A stretch of 64,000 nucleotides of DNA, taken from the NCBI GenBank assembly GCA_016223085.1, contig JACRPS010000003.1, positions 248,001-312,000 on the forward strand. The letters run 5' to 3'. The notes under the pieces were generated by a model. The model saw nothing but the letters and a program-made list of their open reading frames with translations. It ran no database searches and was not told the origin of the DNA. A program made the position numbers and the translations under genes. Source of the stretch: Chloroflexota bacterium. Lineage in GTDB: Bacteria; Chloroflexota; Anaerolineae; Aggregatilineales; Phototrophicaceae. Shown in pieces: positions 42,497-53,146 of the stretch; the stretch's first letter is position 1, and each line of letters begins with the position of its first letter.

Positions 42497-42769
42497 TTAG
42501 AAGTCAAACAACTCGTCGAGCAGCGATTTCCGCTTGCGCTTTTCCGGGTAATGCCCCTCCCGGTATCTGTAATCATCGTCATCGTCGTCATAGCGGCGCT
42601 GGCCGGCAACCGGCGGCGCTGGCGGCATCACGCTATCGGCTGACCGTTCAATGATCTTATCCAGCTCGCCCCGGTCGAGCCACACGCCCCGGCACTGCGG
42701 GCAGTAATCAATCTCGACGCCCTGACGTTCGGCCATTTTTAATTCAACCTTACAAACCGGACACAACAT
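42497..42769 (-). CDS. TFIIB-type zinc-finger protein
   Basis: 90 residues from the ATG at 42769, preceded by AAAGGAA. It has the zf-TFIIB pattern CPVC (residues 3-6) and CPQCRGVWLDRGELDKIIE (about 23-41). An acidic/basic tail follows (YDDDDDDYRYREGHYPEKRK), ending with a short helix (SLLDELFDF). This family is widespread and not assigned a fixed function. It is the second gene of a pair with the short gene just upstream, with 4 bases between them. Confidence 0.9.
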   Translation of the reverse strand: MLCPVCKVELKMAERQGVEIDYCPQCRGVWLDRGELDKIIERSADSVMPPAPPVAGQRRYDDDDDDYRYREGHYPEKRKRKSLLDELFDF

Positions 42770-42773
42770 GTGG

Positions 42774-43001
42774 TTATTCCTTTCGATACCGCTTCCAGTG
42801 GGGGTCACGCCGTCGGTCACGGCGGTCGTCTTCCCGTTCATCCCAATCGGCGTAGCGGCGCCGGGACTGGCGCGGCTGATAATCCTCAAATGCTTCGTAC
42901 AGGTAGTCGGCCATCCGGCGCCGGCTGGCGCGATCGCTGCCGCGCGGTTTGCGCCGGGGGCGCGCTGCTTCGATTTCTTCCAGCAAATCGTCGTACCACA
43001 T
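42774..43001 (-). CDS. Small highly charged protein
   Basis: 75 residues from the ATG at 43001; GAAAGGG lies 12 bases upstream. It starts with a helix (MWYDDLLEEIEAARP) and continues as an Arg/Asp/Tyr-rich, probably disordered chain (ADWDEREDDRRDRRRDPHWK). No family is recognised. The tight spacing to the TFIIB-type zinc-finger gene suggests co-expression and possibly interaction. The charged residues could contact RNA or partner protein, but that is speculation. Confidence 0.6.
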   Translation of the reverse strand: MWYDDLLEEIEAARPRRKPRGSDRASRRRMADYLYEAFEDYQPRQSRRRYADWDEREDDRRDRRRDPHWKRYRKE

Positions 43002-43100
43002 AACCGTTCTCAACCCTTTCTATCAGCAAACACCGTTTATTCCATCGAGGCCAGAAAGGTCAGACGCCTCGGTATTGAACCAGCCTTTCACGTACGGACA

Positions 43101-43997
43101 CTACAGAGCGGCCCGCTCCCGCCGCCAGCTCACCGCCGGCGTCAGCGCCCGCAGCCGCGCCACGCGGTCTACCGTCGCCGGGTGGGTGCGGAACAGGCCG
43201 ATCAGTGCGCCGCCTGCGAGCGGATTCACGATATACAGGTGCGCCGTGCCCGGATTCACATGCGCTACTGCGCCACGTCCGTGCATCCAGCCTTCCAGCT
43301 TTTCGAGCGCCCGCGCCAGCGGTTCCGGGTCGCCCAGAATACGCGCCCCGCCTTCGTCCGCCCCAAACTCCCGCGAGCGCGAGATCGCCAGTTGAATCAG
43401 CAGCGCGATGATCGGCGCGAGGATGATGGTGAACAGACCGCCCACCAGCCCGGCAGCGCCGTCATCCTCGTCATCGCCGCCCAGGCCGCCAAACATCGTC
43501 GCCCACAGCGCCATGTCGGCAATCATGCCAATCGCCCCGGCCATTGTTGCTGCCACGCTGGCGACCAGCGTGTCACGGTTTTTGATATGCGCCAGTTCGT
43601 GCGCGATCACGCCAGCCAGTTCTTCCCGGTTCAGCACATCCATGATACCGGTCGTGACGGCCACCGCGCCCTTTTCCGGGCTGCGCCCGGTGGCAAAGGC
43701 ATTCGGCGCGGGGCTTTCGATCAGGTAAACTCGCGGCTTCGGCAGTGTCGCCCGCGCTGCCAGCGTTTCCACCAGTCCGTGCAGATCAGGCGCTTCCTCG
43801 CGGCTGACCTCACGCGCGCCGCTGAAACGCAGCGCGATGCTGTCCGAAAACCACCACATGCCCATGTTCATCAGCACGGCGAAACCGAAGGCGATGAGCA
43901 TGCCGCCCGTGCCGCCCAGCGCCGAGCCGATCAGGACAAAGATGCCCGTCAGTACCGCCATCAGGACGGTTGTTTTCACCAGATTACCCGTTTGCAT
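43101..43997 (-). CDS. htpX: HtpX-like zinc metalloprotease (M48)
   Basis: 298 residues. M48B peptidase with four membrane segments: two near the N-terminus (LMAVLTGIFVLIGSALGG and GGMLIAFGFAVLMNMGMWW) and two after the active site. The zinc motif HELAH is at 133-137, the third ligand is in EFGADEGGARILGDP. It degrades misfolded membrane proteins in heat or envelope stress. A 67-residue membrane protein gene lies upstream, 70 bases away. Confidence 0.95.
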   Translation of the reverse strand: MQTGNLVKTTVLMAVLTGIFVLIGSALGGTGGMLIAFGFAVLMNMGMWWFSDSIALRFSGAREVSREEAPDLHGLVETLAARATLPKPRVYLIESPAPNAFATGRSPEKGAVAVTTGIMDVLNREELAGVIAHELAHIKNRDTLVASVAATMAGAIGMIADMALWATMFGGLGGDDEDDGAAGLVGGLFTIILAPIIALLIQLAISRSREFGADEGGARILGDPEPLARALEKLEGWMHGRGAVAHVNPGTAHLYIVNPLAGGALIGLFRTHPATVDRVARLRALTPAVSWRRERAAL

Positions 43998-44067
43998 TTA
44001 TAGTGACTCCCCGTAAATATTGCGTTAAAAACCATCCGTTCTTCTGATGCGTTGCCTGTGTCAAACT

Positions 44068-44271
44068 TCAGGCGCTGCGCCGCAGCAGCCAGGCCCGGTA
44101 ACGATCTACCAGCGTGCGCAGCACCCGTACGTAATTCGACTGGATCACATACTCGATGATGAGCAGCGGCAACAGCACGGCGGCCATAAAGAACCCGACT
44201 CCGGGGTCGAGGAATATGGCGACCGCCCCGATAAACACGATGCCCAGCAGCACAATCACCCACCCGTTCAT
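44068..44271 (-). CDS. Small membrane protein upstream of htpX
   Basis: 67 residues from the ATG at 44271 with GGAGGCAAGG upstream. Two hydrophobic segments: GWVIVLLGIVFIGAVAIFLD and VGFFMAAVLLPLLIIEYVI. The rest is basic (YVRVLRTLVDRYRAWLLRR). No family is recognised. It is probably in a transcription unit with htpX and might act as its partner, but that is an inference from position only. Confidence 0.7.
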   Translation of the reverse strand: MNGWVIVLLGIVFIGAVAIFLDPGVGFFMAAVLLPLLIIEYVIQSNYVRVLRTLVDRYRAWLLRRSA

Positions 44272-44311
44272 ACCCTTGCCTCCAAGTTCACTGAACTTTT
44301 TGCGTTTTGGT

Positions 44312-44340
44312 GCAGGGACATGGCGGCGCCATGTCCCTAC
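44312..44340. repeat. Family A element
   Basis: GCAGGGACATGGC...GCCATGTCCCTAC between the P-type ATPase end and the small membrane gene. Confidence 0.8.
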
Positions 44341-44344
44341 AGAA

Positions 44345-47329
<2,985 letters not shown>

Positions 47330-47350
47330 TCCCACCCTCGGTCTGCTGTC

Positions 47351-47398
47351 GAAAATTAAAAAGCCGACATCAATGCCCGCAAGAGCCGTGACGCCGGC
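47351..47398 (-). promoter_or_regulatory. Leader hairpin (terminator-like) of the P-type ATPase
   Basis: In the 5' leader, GCCGGCGTCA (47398-47389) can pair along 10 bp with TGATGTCGGC (47372-47363). On the minus strand the stem is followed by TTTTTAATTTT. This is a terminator placed about 20-70 bases before the ATPase start. It suggests transcription attenuation by a metal-responsive leader, but a known riboswitch class was not recognised. Confidence 0.55.
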
Positions 47399-47715
47399 CT
47401 ACTTTACAACTGGTTCTGAACCCCTTGTTTGGTCTGCCGAGTTCGTTTGATGATCCTGACACAAGATCAGGCTCGAAGCACATCATAGCATGAGGCTTGT
47501 GAGCGTCACCCCCTAAAAATGGGGGGATAAGAGGACCAAGAGCTTAAGACTTCATAAGGTGAAGCATCTATAAAGAATAAAACTCCGTCTAGTACTTGTG
47601 GGGCAAATACGCATTTCTGACAAGCAATCAATGATCTTCTGATAGAAACTGATGATAATCGTAATGCTTGTCGTTATAAATTACCATAACCGTCAACGAC
47701 AGGCGAAAGGTAACA

Positions 47716-47916
47716 ATGACCGAACGCTTACGGCAGCAGCTAGCGGAGCTACTCCGTACCTGGCAGGCCGCAGCCCCGCCCCTGACTAGCATTCGAGGGA
47801 CGATGGATGATTATGAGCGGGGCTATCGCACCGGTTTTGCCAGAGCAATGAACAAATGCGCTGACGAACTCAGACAATTGTTGGCGCAGACCGGAGAAGG
47901 CAGCACACTGGAATAA
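47716..47916 (+). CDS. Small protein of unknown function
   Basis: 66 residues; GAAAGG is 6 bases before the ATG at 47716. The sequence is helical: ERLRQQLAELLRTWQA, a short Gly/Thr turn, then YERGYRTGFARAMNKCADEL. No domain is recognised. It is convergent with the SH3/SGNH gene and ended by a strong terminator at 47939-47966. The 380-base gap upstream contains the ATPase leader and probable divergent promoters. Confidence 0.7.
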   Translation: MTERLRQQLAELLRTWQAAAPPLTSIRGTMDDYERGYRTGFARAMNKCADELRQLLAQTGEGSTLE

Positions 47917-47938
47917 CCAGGCTGCCTTCATCATCTTA

Positions 47939-47966
47939 AGCCCCAGTCTTCGCAGCGGGGCTTTTT
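47939..47966 (+). terminator. Intrinsic terminator of the small gene 47716-47916
   Basis: AGCCCC (47939-47944) pairs with GGGGCT (47957-47962), followed by TTTTT; also a plausible stop for the convergent gene. Confidence 0.8.
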
Positions 47967-47975
47967 GCTTCCCGG

Positions 47976-49043
47976 TTAATTCACGGCGCGGCGCATCGCG
48001 TCCAGGGTTTGCAGCGCCGTCAGGTTGCGCCAGGGCCAGCCCGCCTTCAGGTTATCTGCGCTGGCAAAATCGTTGGGCGCAAACGTCAGGTGGAATCCAT
48101 CTTCCAGCCCAAAACCGGGCAGCGACTGGGCGGCCATCAGGAAGTTCCACAGTGGAATGTCAAACTCCCCGGCCAACCGCGCGATCACGGCGTTAAAGCG
48201 CCAATCTCCCTCGCGGTTATCGGCCTTGCTCGCCAGGATCGGCACCACGCCGTTGTCCATCCAGAACCTGAGAATGGTGCGGAGCGACGATTCATATCGC
48301 TCAACGGTGATGCCGCTGGTGATTTCGAGGCTGACGATCACAAATGCTGGCCACCACAGCCGGTATTCACAGGCCTGCGGGCTTTCCCCGGCCTGGCAGC
48401 CGTCTCCGGCCCAGTTCGGGTCCAGCACGGCATAGACGTTAAAGCCGGGCCGCACGCTCATGCTGTCGCGTCCAAACGAACCGGCGAAATAATCAATCGT
48501 CGCCTGCAAGTCGCTATACGGGCCGAGGTTGTATTCCCCCCGGTCAAACGGCCCAAGAAACATCAGGGGGATATTCTGGCAGTCGCCGACCTTGGAGAAG
48601 CGATGCGGGTCATTCCCCAGCGCCAGACCACGTTCGTAAACCGCGCGCCCGGTCGTGGTTAAGCCCGGCACCACCGGCAGGCTGCGCAGGTGGTCCAGCA
48701 GGCTGTACTCCGGCGCGGCCATCTGTTCGGCAGATACCGGCAGATCACCCAGCCGCACGCCCTCGCCCGGACGCAGGTAGGCGGCTGCGACCCAGCCGCG
48801 CGCGCTACCGTCTGCCATATGCACCAGCGCCCAGTCGGCGCGGTCGCTGCGCGCTTCCAGCACGACTACCACGCCCGCCGGCAGGCTGGCAAGCTGCGGA
48901 TGGCCACGCCCCGGGCCGGCGCGCAGTTTAAGATTATTGGTGGTTGCAGCAGTGAGTTCAGTTTGAGCCAGACCGGCAGCGGTGGGAACGAGCAGCAGGA
49001 GCAGGCAACTCATAAGCAGCCAGCAGCGGCACAGGCGGGACAT
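47976..49043 (-). CDS. Secreted SH3-like plus SGNH-type hydrolase-like protein
   Basis: 355 residues from the ATG at 49043, with AAAGGA upstream. A signal peptide ends at about residue 28. Residues 30-90 are a bacterial SH3 domain (NLKLRAGPGRGHPQLASLPA, ALVHMADGSARGWVAAAYLR). The rest has a hydrolase-like plan: FSKVGDCQNIPLMFLGPFDR, VYAVLDPNWAGDGC, WWPAFVIVSLEITSG, VPILASKADN and DGFHLTFAPND. The last part (D..H) resembles the SGNH block V, and GDCQ could replace the usual GDS, so the catalytic Ser may be a Cys or absent. Extracellular or cell-wall linked. Confidence 0.75.
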   Translation of the reverse strand: MSRLCRCWLLMSCLLLLLVPTAAGLAQTELTAATTNNLKLRAGPGRGHPQLASLPAGVVVVLEARSDRADWALVHMADGSARGWVAAAYLRPGEGVRLGDLPVSAEQMAAPEYSLLDHLRSLPVVPGLTTTGRAVYERGLALGNDPHRFSKVGDCQNIPLMFLGPFDRGEYNLGPYSDLQATIDYFAGSFGRDSMSVRPGFNVYAVLDPNWAGDGCQAGESPQACEYRLWWPAFVIVSLEITSGITVERYESSLRTILRFWMDNGVVPILASKADNREGDWRFNAVIARLAGEFDIPLWNFLMAAQSLPGFGLEDGFHLTFAPNDFASADNLKAGWPWRNLTALQTLDAMRRAVN

Positions 49044-49156
49044 AAACAATTCCTTTCAGGGATGATAAGCAGGGATATAACGGTTACAGCTAGTGTAGGG
49101 GATGTTTGCCTGCCATTACCTGCCGACCGGCCACCGCCTGACTGACGGTTGTCCGG

Positions 49157-49525
49157 CTAAACAAAACGTTCATTCAGGTCGGCGTCAACCACCAGCACGA
49201 CGATTCGTTCTCCCGTGCGGGTGCTCATGTCGGTATGCAGGCTGATGAGGTGGCAGCCGGTGATTTCCTGCACCATCTGTTCCAGCAGAGGGCGCGAGGT
49301 TTCAAACAACTGGCGACGGGTTTCCTTCACCAGTGCCTGACCCTCGCGGCTCTCGGCCAGTTTGGCTTCCGCCGGGGTTAAAATGCCGCGCAGCCGCACC
49401 AGAATCAGGTCGTTCAGAAACAGGGTGCGCGCGTCGGTCGGGCCGCGCCCCAGGTACTCTTTCTCGAACTTCACCACCGCCCGCGTGAAATCGGCTTCGG
49501 CTTCGCCGCGTGTTTTCGGTCGCAT
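49157..49525 (-). CDS. DUF2294 protein (MpsC-like)
   Basis: 122 residues, DUF2294 domain: AEADFTRAVVKFEKEYLGRGP, FLNDLILVRLRGILTPAEAK, GQALVKETRRQLFETSRPLL, and a C-terminal TDMSTRTGERIVVLVVDADL. MpsC in other bacteria belongs with MpsAB, a membrane-potential/bicarbonate system; a direct role of DUF2294 alone is unclear. The start overlaps the stop of the histidine kinase gene by one base (TGATG). The tight coupling suggests that it works together with the kinase. Confidence 0.88.
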   Translation of the reverse strand: MRPKTRGEAEADFTRAVVKFEKEYLGRGPTDARTLFLNDLILVRLRGILTPAEAKLAESREGQALVKETRRQLFETSRPLLEQMVQEITGCHLISLHTDMSTRTGERIVVLVVDADLNERFV

Positions 49526-50904
49526 CAGATAAACTGTTCCCCCACCGGCTGTTTTTCTGGCAGCGGCAGCAGAATTCGGAAGCTGCTACCCTGCCCCGGC
49601 TGGCTCTCCACCTCAATGGTTCCGCCGTGAATCTCGATGATCTTGCGGGTGATCGTCAGTCCCAGTCCCAGCCCACCCTGGTGAATCGGTCGGGCCGTGT
49701 CCGCCCGGTAAAAGCGGTCAAAGATATAGGGCAGGTTTTCCACCGAAATACCAATGCCTGTATCCCGTACTTCCAGCAGGGCGCGGCTGCCGCTGGCGTT
49801 GACCGATACCGTCACCTGCCCGCCATCCAGCGTATAGTTGATGGCATTCATCACCAGATTCTGCACCGCGCGCGTCAGTTGCACGTCGTCGGCGCGCACA
49901 AACACTTTCCCCGGCGCCAGCCGGGCGCGCAGCGTCAGGTTTTTCTCCTGTGCCAGCGGTTCGCACTGTTCCAGCAGCCGGTTTACCAGTGTGTTCAGGT
50001 TAACGTATCCAAAGCTAAACGGCGTGTCGGCCTCGTCCAGATCGTAGAGCCGGCCCAGATTGTCGAGGATACGCACCATGTTTTTGGTCTGCGCTTCCAT
50101 CGCGTCAATGTGGCGGGAACTGGAGAACTCTGGCGGCAGTTTCTTACGCAGCAGGTACAGGCTGGTATTGATAACCGCAATTGGCGTGCGCAGATCGTGG
50201 GACGCTTCGCCGATGAACCGCCGCAGGGTTTCCATCCGCGCGTGGGTAACTTCCAGGTCCAGCCGCTGCATTTCCGCCTGCCGCCGACCGGTCAGATCGC
50301 GCGCGGTGCTCTGGATGAACATCAGTTCCCCCTGCGCATCCCGCACGGCAGAGACGCTGATTTCAACCGGGATCTCGCTCCCATCTTTCCTGACGAGCGT
50401 TCGTTCCTGGGGGGAGAGCGTTTCACCGCGCCGGATGGCCAGCAGCGCGTTTTCGGCCTGGGCGCGTTCGCTCTCGGCGACGTTGTGGAGGTAGTACATC
50501 CCCACCAGTTCGTCCACCGTGTAACCCAGCAGCCGGGCCGCCTCCTGGTTCACCATCAGATAGTTACCATCGGCGCCCAACAGAAAAATGGCGTCGCTGG
50601 CCTGGTCAAATAATGCCTGAAAGCGCGCCTCGGTACTGCGGTTCTCCTGGTTGCGCTGCTCGACATGCCACAGACTCTGCTGGCGATAGGCGGCAAACAC
50701 TGACGCCGCCAGCGACACAGCCACCGGCACGATCAGGAACTGCGTGTTGTGGCCGAGGACCACCACCGGCACCAGCAGAAGCGTGCAAACCATGCACAGG
50801 CCAGCAGTTGAGGCCGCGTGCCCGATGCTGTACGAAACGGCCAGCAGCCATTTCAGAAACAACGACGGCCAACCTTTTGTGACCGGTAGCACCTGTGATT
50901 CCAC
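49525..50904 (-). CDS. PAS-domain sensor histidine kinase
   Basis: 459 residues. Two membrane segments near the N-terminus (IGHAASTAGLCMVCTLLLVP and FLIVPVAVSLAASVFAAYR). A PAS domain (about residues 95-215) starts ARFQALFDQASDAIFLLGADG. The HisKA block has the phosphoacceptor His in GEASHDLRTPIAVIN, and the ATPase has QNLVMNAINYTL (N box), VRDTGIGIS (G1) and QGGLGLGLTI (G2). It senses an unknown signal and phosphorylates a response regulator; none is adjacent, so the single-domain regulator at 18778-19137 is a distant candidate. DUF2294 follows in the operon. Confidence 0.95.
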   Translation of the reverse strand: MESQVLPVTKGWPSLFLKWLLAVSYSIGHAASTAGLCMVCTLLLVPVVVLGHNTQFLIVPVAVSLAASVFAAYRQQSLWHVEQRNQENRSTEARFQALFDQASDAIFLLGADGNYLMVNQEAARLLGYTVDELVGMYYLHNVAESERAQAENALLAIRRGETLSPQERTLVRKDGSEIPVEISVSAVRDAQGELMFIQSTARDLTGRRQAEMQRLDLEVTHARMETLRRFIGEASHDLRTPIAVINTSLYLLRKKLPPEFSSSRHIDAMEAQTKNMVRILDNLGRLYDLDEADTPFSFGYVNLNTLVNRLLEQCEPLAQEKNLTLRARLAPGKVFVRADDVQLTRAVQNLVMNAINYTLDGGQVTVSVNASGSRALLEVRDTGIGISVENLPYIFDRFYRADTARPIHQGGLGLGLTITRKIIEIHGGTIEVESQPGQGSSFRILLPLPEKQPVGEQFI

Positions 50905-51183
50905 AGCCCCACTCCATCTTTTCAGAAAAAGGCTTTAGCTCTTATGATACGCTCATTTTGTGTCAGAAGACGTAATTTTACGGAAAAATTCATAATATAC
51001 GAACTTAATAATATCTTCGCATCGCCTTCCCTTTCAGTCAGGAAACTTGAAAAACGGCGCGGTTATAAACCCTGCCCCCCTTCTTTCAGGCGACGTTCGT
51101 CCCCGGTTGAGTCGCAGCCAGCAGGGAGGGGGTAAATCAGTTCGCCAACGGCGTGAAAAGTCCTCTTTCCCCAAATAACGCCA

Positions 51184-51211
51184 TAGGGGCGACCAGACTG
51201 GCCGCCCCTAC
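51184..51211. repeat. Family A element
   Basis: TAGGGGCGACC...GGCCGCCCCTA in the 50905-51236 gap. That gap otherwise holds an AT-rich, probable promoter stretch for the histidine kinase (50930-51020) and no gene. Confidence 0.8.
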
Positions 51212-51236
51212 AGTTCTTACCTTCAACGTTGGTGGA

Positions 51237-52349
51237 CTACAGCGGCGGCAGCGCGCCGGGGTGCTCCTCGACAATTTCCTCGTCGCTGCCACGCCGTTTG
51301 TAGCGGCGGACCGGCGACACATACACCTCGTACCGGTTGGCCTGCGCCCAGCGGCACAGGTCGCGCAGTTGTGTCAGTCCCTGCCTCATGCCGCTGCCCT
51401 GCTCGTAGCCAAAGCGGTAGGTCAGAAAGTGCGGGTTGTCATTCAGATAACCGAGTGCCCGTTCTGCCGCGTCCGCCAGCCGCTGCGGGTCGTGTTCGCG
51501 CTCCAGATGTTTGAGCGCCTCCACCGGCAGCTTGATATTGCGCGTCAGCACATCCAGCAGCAGCGGACGGTGGAAAAATTTCGCCAGCATGTCGGCCTCG
51601 GTGATCGCAAGTTCCGGCGGGATAATCACCGGCGTGCCGTCCGGCGTCTGTGCCACGACATGCAGTTCAAACCGTTCATCGCGGATGCGATTCCAGCGGC
51701 GTTTGTCTTCTTCTGGCACGAGCGATTCAATACGCGCCATCACACGGCGCGCGCCTTCCTCCAGCACCACCTTCAGCGGCTTGCCCTGCTCCTCCTGAAT
51801 CGGTGGCATCAGTTCGCCGATGTTCATGGACAGGCGTGGGCGCTTGAACGACAGCGCCGCTGCCAGCGCGCCATCAATGCCGCCGAAGCCAATCGGGAGA
51901 ATCGGCGCTCTCGCGTGGTAACTCAGCCACGACACACCGGTACGGGCGCGTTTGAAGGCGCTCTCCCAGATACCACCTTCCGGGAACATGCCGATGACGC
52001 CACCCTGATTCAGCACGGTCAGCGCGGCTTCCATCGCCTGCCGGTCCATCGCGCCGCGCCGAACGGGAATGAAGCCATAGGCGTTGGCAAACGGAGCGTA
52101 CCGGGGGTCGAGCGGGATTTCGCCTGCCGCCATCAGTTCGAGATCATAGGGCGTGTACAGCACCATCAGCGCCGCTTCCAGCATGGCGACGTGGTTGCCA
52201 ACAACAATCAGCGGGCCTTTCGGCGGCAGGTTTTCCCGACCGGTGATGGTCAGCCGGGTGAGCAGGCCGGTCAGGGCGCGTCCCATGAAGCGAATCGGGC
52301 CGCGCACCCAGCGCCGGCGGGGATATTGAACATTAGCCTGGGCGGTCAT
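51237..52349 (-). CDS. PlsC-like acyltransferase (1-acyl-sn-glycerol-3-phosphate acyltransferase family)
   Basis: 370 residues. The acyltransferase core (residues about 40-200) has GNHVAMLEAALM, a variant of the NHxxxxD motif with Glu for Asp, FIPVRRGAMDRQAM, IGMFPEGGIW (FPEGG substrate loop) and ILPIGFGG. The C-terminal ~150 residues are a helical extension not typical of small PlsC proteins. Some PlsC-related enzymes acylate other lipids or sugars. It follows the wHTH gene with 9 bases between, so they form an operon. Confidence 0.85.
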   Translation of the reverse strand: MTAQANVQYPRRRWVRGPIRFMGRALTGLLTRLTITGRENLPPKGPLIVVGNHVAMLEAALMVLYTPYDLELMAAGEIPLDPRYAPFANAYGFIPVRRGAMDRQAMEAALTVLNQGGVIGMFPEGGIWESAFKRARTGVSWLSYHARAPILPIGFGGIDGALAAALSFKRPRLSMNIGELMPPIQEEQGKPLKVVLEEGARRVMARIESLVPEEDKRRWNRIRDERFELHVVAQTPDGTPVIIPPELAITEADMLAKFFHRPLLLDVLTRNIKLPVEALKHLEREHDPQRLADAAERALGYLNDNPHFLTYRFGYEQGSGMRQGLTQLRDLCRWAQANRYEVYVSPVRRYKRRGSDEEIVEEHPGALPPL

Positions 52350-52358
52350 AGACTCCTT

Positions 52359-53051
52359 TTAAGCAGTGACACGAATATCAGCGCCGTAGGCCGCGAGATC
52401 GGTCCGACCCGGCGGCGCGCTGGCAACGACCGGAACATCCACATACATTCCCCCGGCGACCGCGATGTCGTCCGGGTTGTCCCCCAGTTGGTACACCTGC
52501 AAACGCAGCCGCATCTGGGTGTAACGCCCTGGTGTGACCTGGAAGGTGTGGAAGGCCGGTTCATCCGTCAAATTAAACGAACACTCCTGCGGGCGTGTCG
52601 AGTCGCCGTGCACCAGCGACAGCCGCACGACCATCTCAACTGGCTGCGGGAACGCCTCTGCCGCGCGGTTGAAGCCCACCTGTACTGGTGTCGGCATGGC
52701 AGTGACCAGTGGGCGCGGCGTGACCAGCACCAGCCGGCGGAAAATCTGACGCAGGGCGATCATCGGCTGCGAGTCGTCCAGGGGTTCGGGCGGCGTTTCT
52801 TCATCATAGGCGGCCAGTTCTTCCACCGACGAATAGCCAAAATCCGTCAGCCGGTAAATCTGATCGCCGCCCATCTGAAGATACCCTTTGGTAACCAGCC
52901 GCCGGACGACCTTGCCAAAAGCGCGTTCGCTCAGGCCCAGTTCGTCCATAATGTAGGTCGCGTGGGCGATTGGCTCCTCCAATCGGCTGAAGAAGCGCAG
53001 CACGTCCAGCGCTTCCGGCGGTAAGGCGCGCAGGTGAAAGGGTAATTCCAT
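52359..53051 (-). CDS. Winged-helix N-terminal domain protein
   Basis: 230 residues from the ATG at 53051, preceded by AAAGGAG; a longer in-frame start at 53114 is less likely. The first ~75 residues are a winged helix: LDVLRFFSRLEEPIAHATYI, MDELGLSERAFGKVVRRLV, TKGYLQMGGDQIYRLTDFGY. The C-terminal ~140 residues form a beta-rich domain (VEMVVRLSLVHGDSTRPQEC, TQMRLRLQVYQLGDNPDDIA). This suggests a DNA-binding or protein-protein regulator. It is upstream of the acyltransferase gene. Confidence 0.75.
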   Translation of the reverse strand: MELPFHLRALPPEALDVLRFFSRLEEPIAHATYIMDELGLSERAFGKVVRRLVTKGYLQMGGDQIYRLTDFGYSSVEELAAYDEETPPEPLDDSQPMIALRQIFRRLVLVTPRPLVTAMPTPVQVGFNRAAEAFPQPVEMVVRLSLVHGDSTRPQECSFNLTDEPAFHTFQVTPGRYTQMRLRLQVYQLGDNPDDIAVAGGMYVDVPVVASAPPGRTDLAAYGADIRVTA

Positions 53052-53102
53052 AGCCGCTCCTTTAAGCAATCTTTCGGGCCGTTTGCAACAGACAGTCTGT
53101 CT

Positions 53103-53130
53103 GTAGGGGCACACAGCCGTGCGCCCCTAC
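53103..53130. repeat. Family A element
   Basis: GTAGGGGCACACAGC...GTGCGCCCCTAC between the wHTH gene and the sugar dehydrogenase gene. Confidence 0.85.
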
Positions 53131-53146
53131 CCCTTCAAACGGCTGA

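Noticed and set aside
47501-47530. CCCCCTAAAAATGGGGGG hairpin as a terminator
   Set aside because: It lies in a divergent promoter gap and has no T-run on either strand; a role as an operator is possible but unsupported.
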